6,720 bases of DNA from Planctomycetota bacterium. Lineage in GTDB: Bacteria > Planctomycetota > Planctomycetia > Planctomycetales > Planctomycetaceae. Made by a program: the position numbers and the translations under genes. The first letter of the stretch is position 1. Each line of letters begins with the position of its first letter. This document shows positions 6,703 to 6,720 of the stretch, one piece after another. The notes below the pieces were generated by a model, which was given only the letters and a program-made list of their open reading frames with translations, was not told where the DNA came from and searched no databases. The DNA is taken from contig JAEYWB010000851.1 of the NCBI GenBank assembly GCA_023429275.1, positions 1-6,720 of the forward strand. The letters are read 5' to 3'.

Positions 6703-6720
6703 CCTCCCCCCCTTCTGACC

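Overview
The window is high-GC bacterial DNA (about 60-65% GC in genes by spot counts) with six protein genes, mostly single transcription units facing different ways. It most resembles a member of the Planctomycetota. The evidence is a lipoprotein with two 3-keto-disaccharide hydrolase (DUF1080) domains, a family strongly expanded in that phylum; a malate dehydrogenase whose core motifs resemble the PVC/Chlamydia-type enzyme as I recall it; and starts with weak or no Shine-Dalgarno sequence. The assignment is an inference from family content, not a database match.

Layout, left to right. Positions 1-1512 (+) hold the C-terminal part of a large hypothetical protein that enters from outside the window and ends in a BamE/SmpA-like module. 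It converges on a SnoaL-like small protein at 1682-2158 (-). Upstream of that on the same strand, after a 237-bp gap of lower GC containing a perfect 11-bp inverted repeat, is the malate dehydrogenase gene mdh (2396-3388, -). A 294-bp divergent intergenic region separates mdh from the two-domain DUF1080 lipoprotein (3683-5020, +). That gene converges, with a 58-bp spacer, on a small PsbP/DUF1795-like protein (5079-5510, -). This last gene is divergent from nadK, NAD kinase (5734-6594, +). The window ends in a large hairpin built from inverted heptamer repeats, starting 19 bp after the nadK stop.

Functionally these look like ordinary chromosomal genes. Mdh is a TCA-cycle enzyme, NadK makes NADP, the DUF1080 lipoprotein probably acts on oxidised glycosides in the periplasm or outer envelope, and the other three are of unknown or loosely predicted function. 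I see no operon linking them, and no phage, transposase, CRISPR, toxin-antitoxin or defence genes. I do not find a convincing new multi-gene system.

The most unusual material is non-coding. There is the heptamer-repeat hairpin after nadK, a purine-rich inverted repeat in the spacer before nadK that also forms a 40-nt pyrimidine-rich leader directly before the start codon of the small gene, and the 11-bp inverted repeat between mdh and the SnoaL-like gene.
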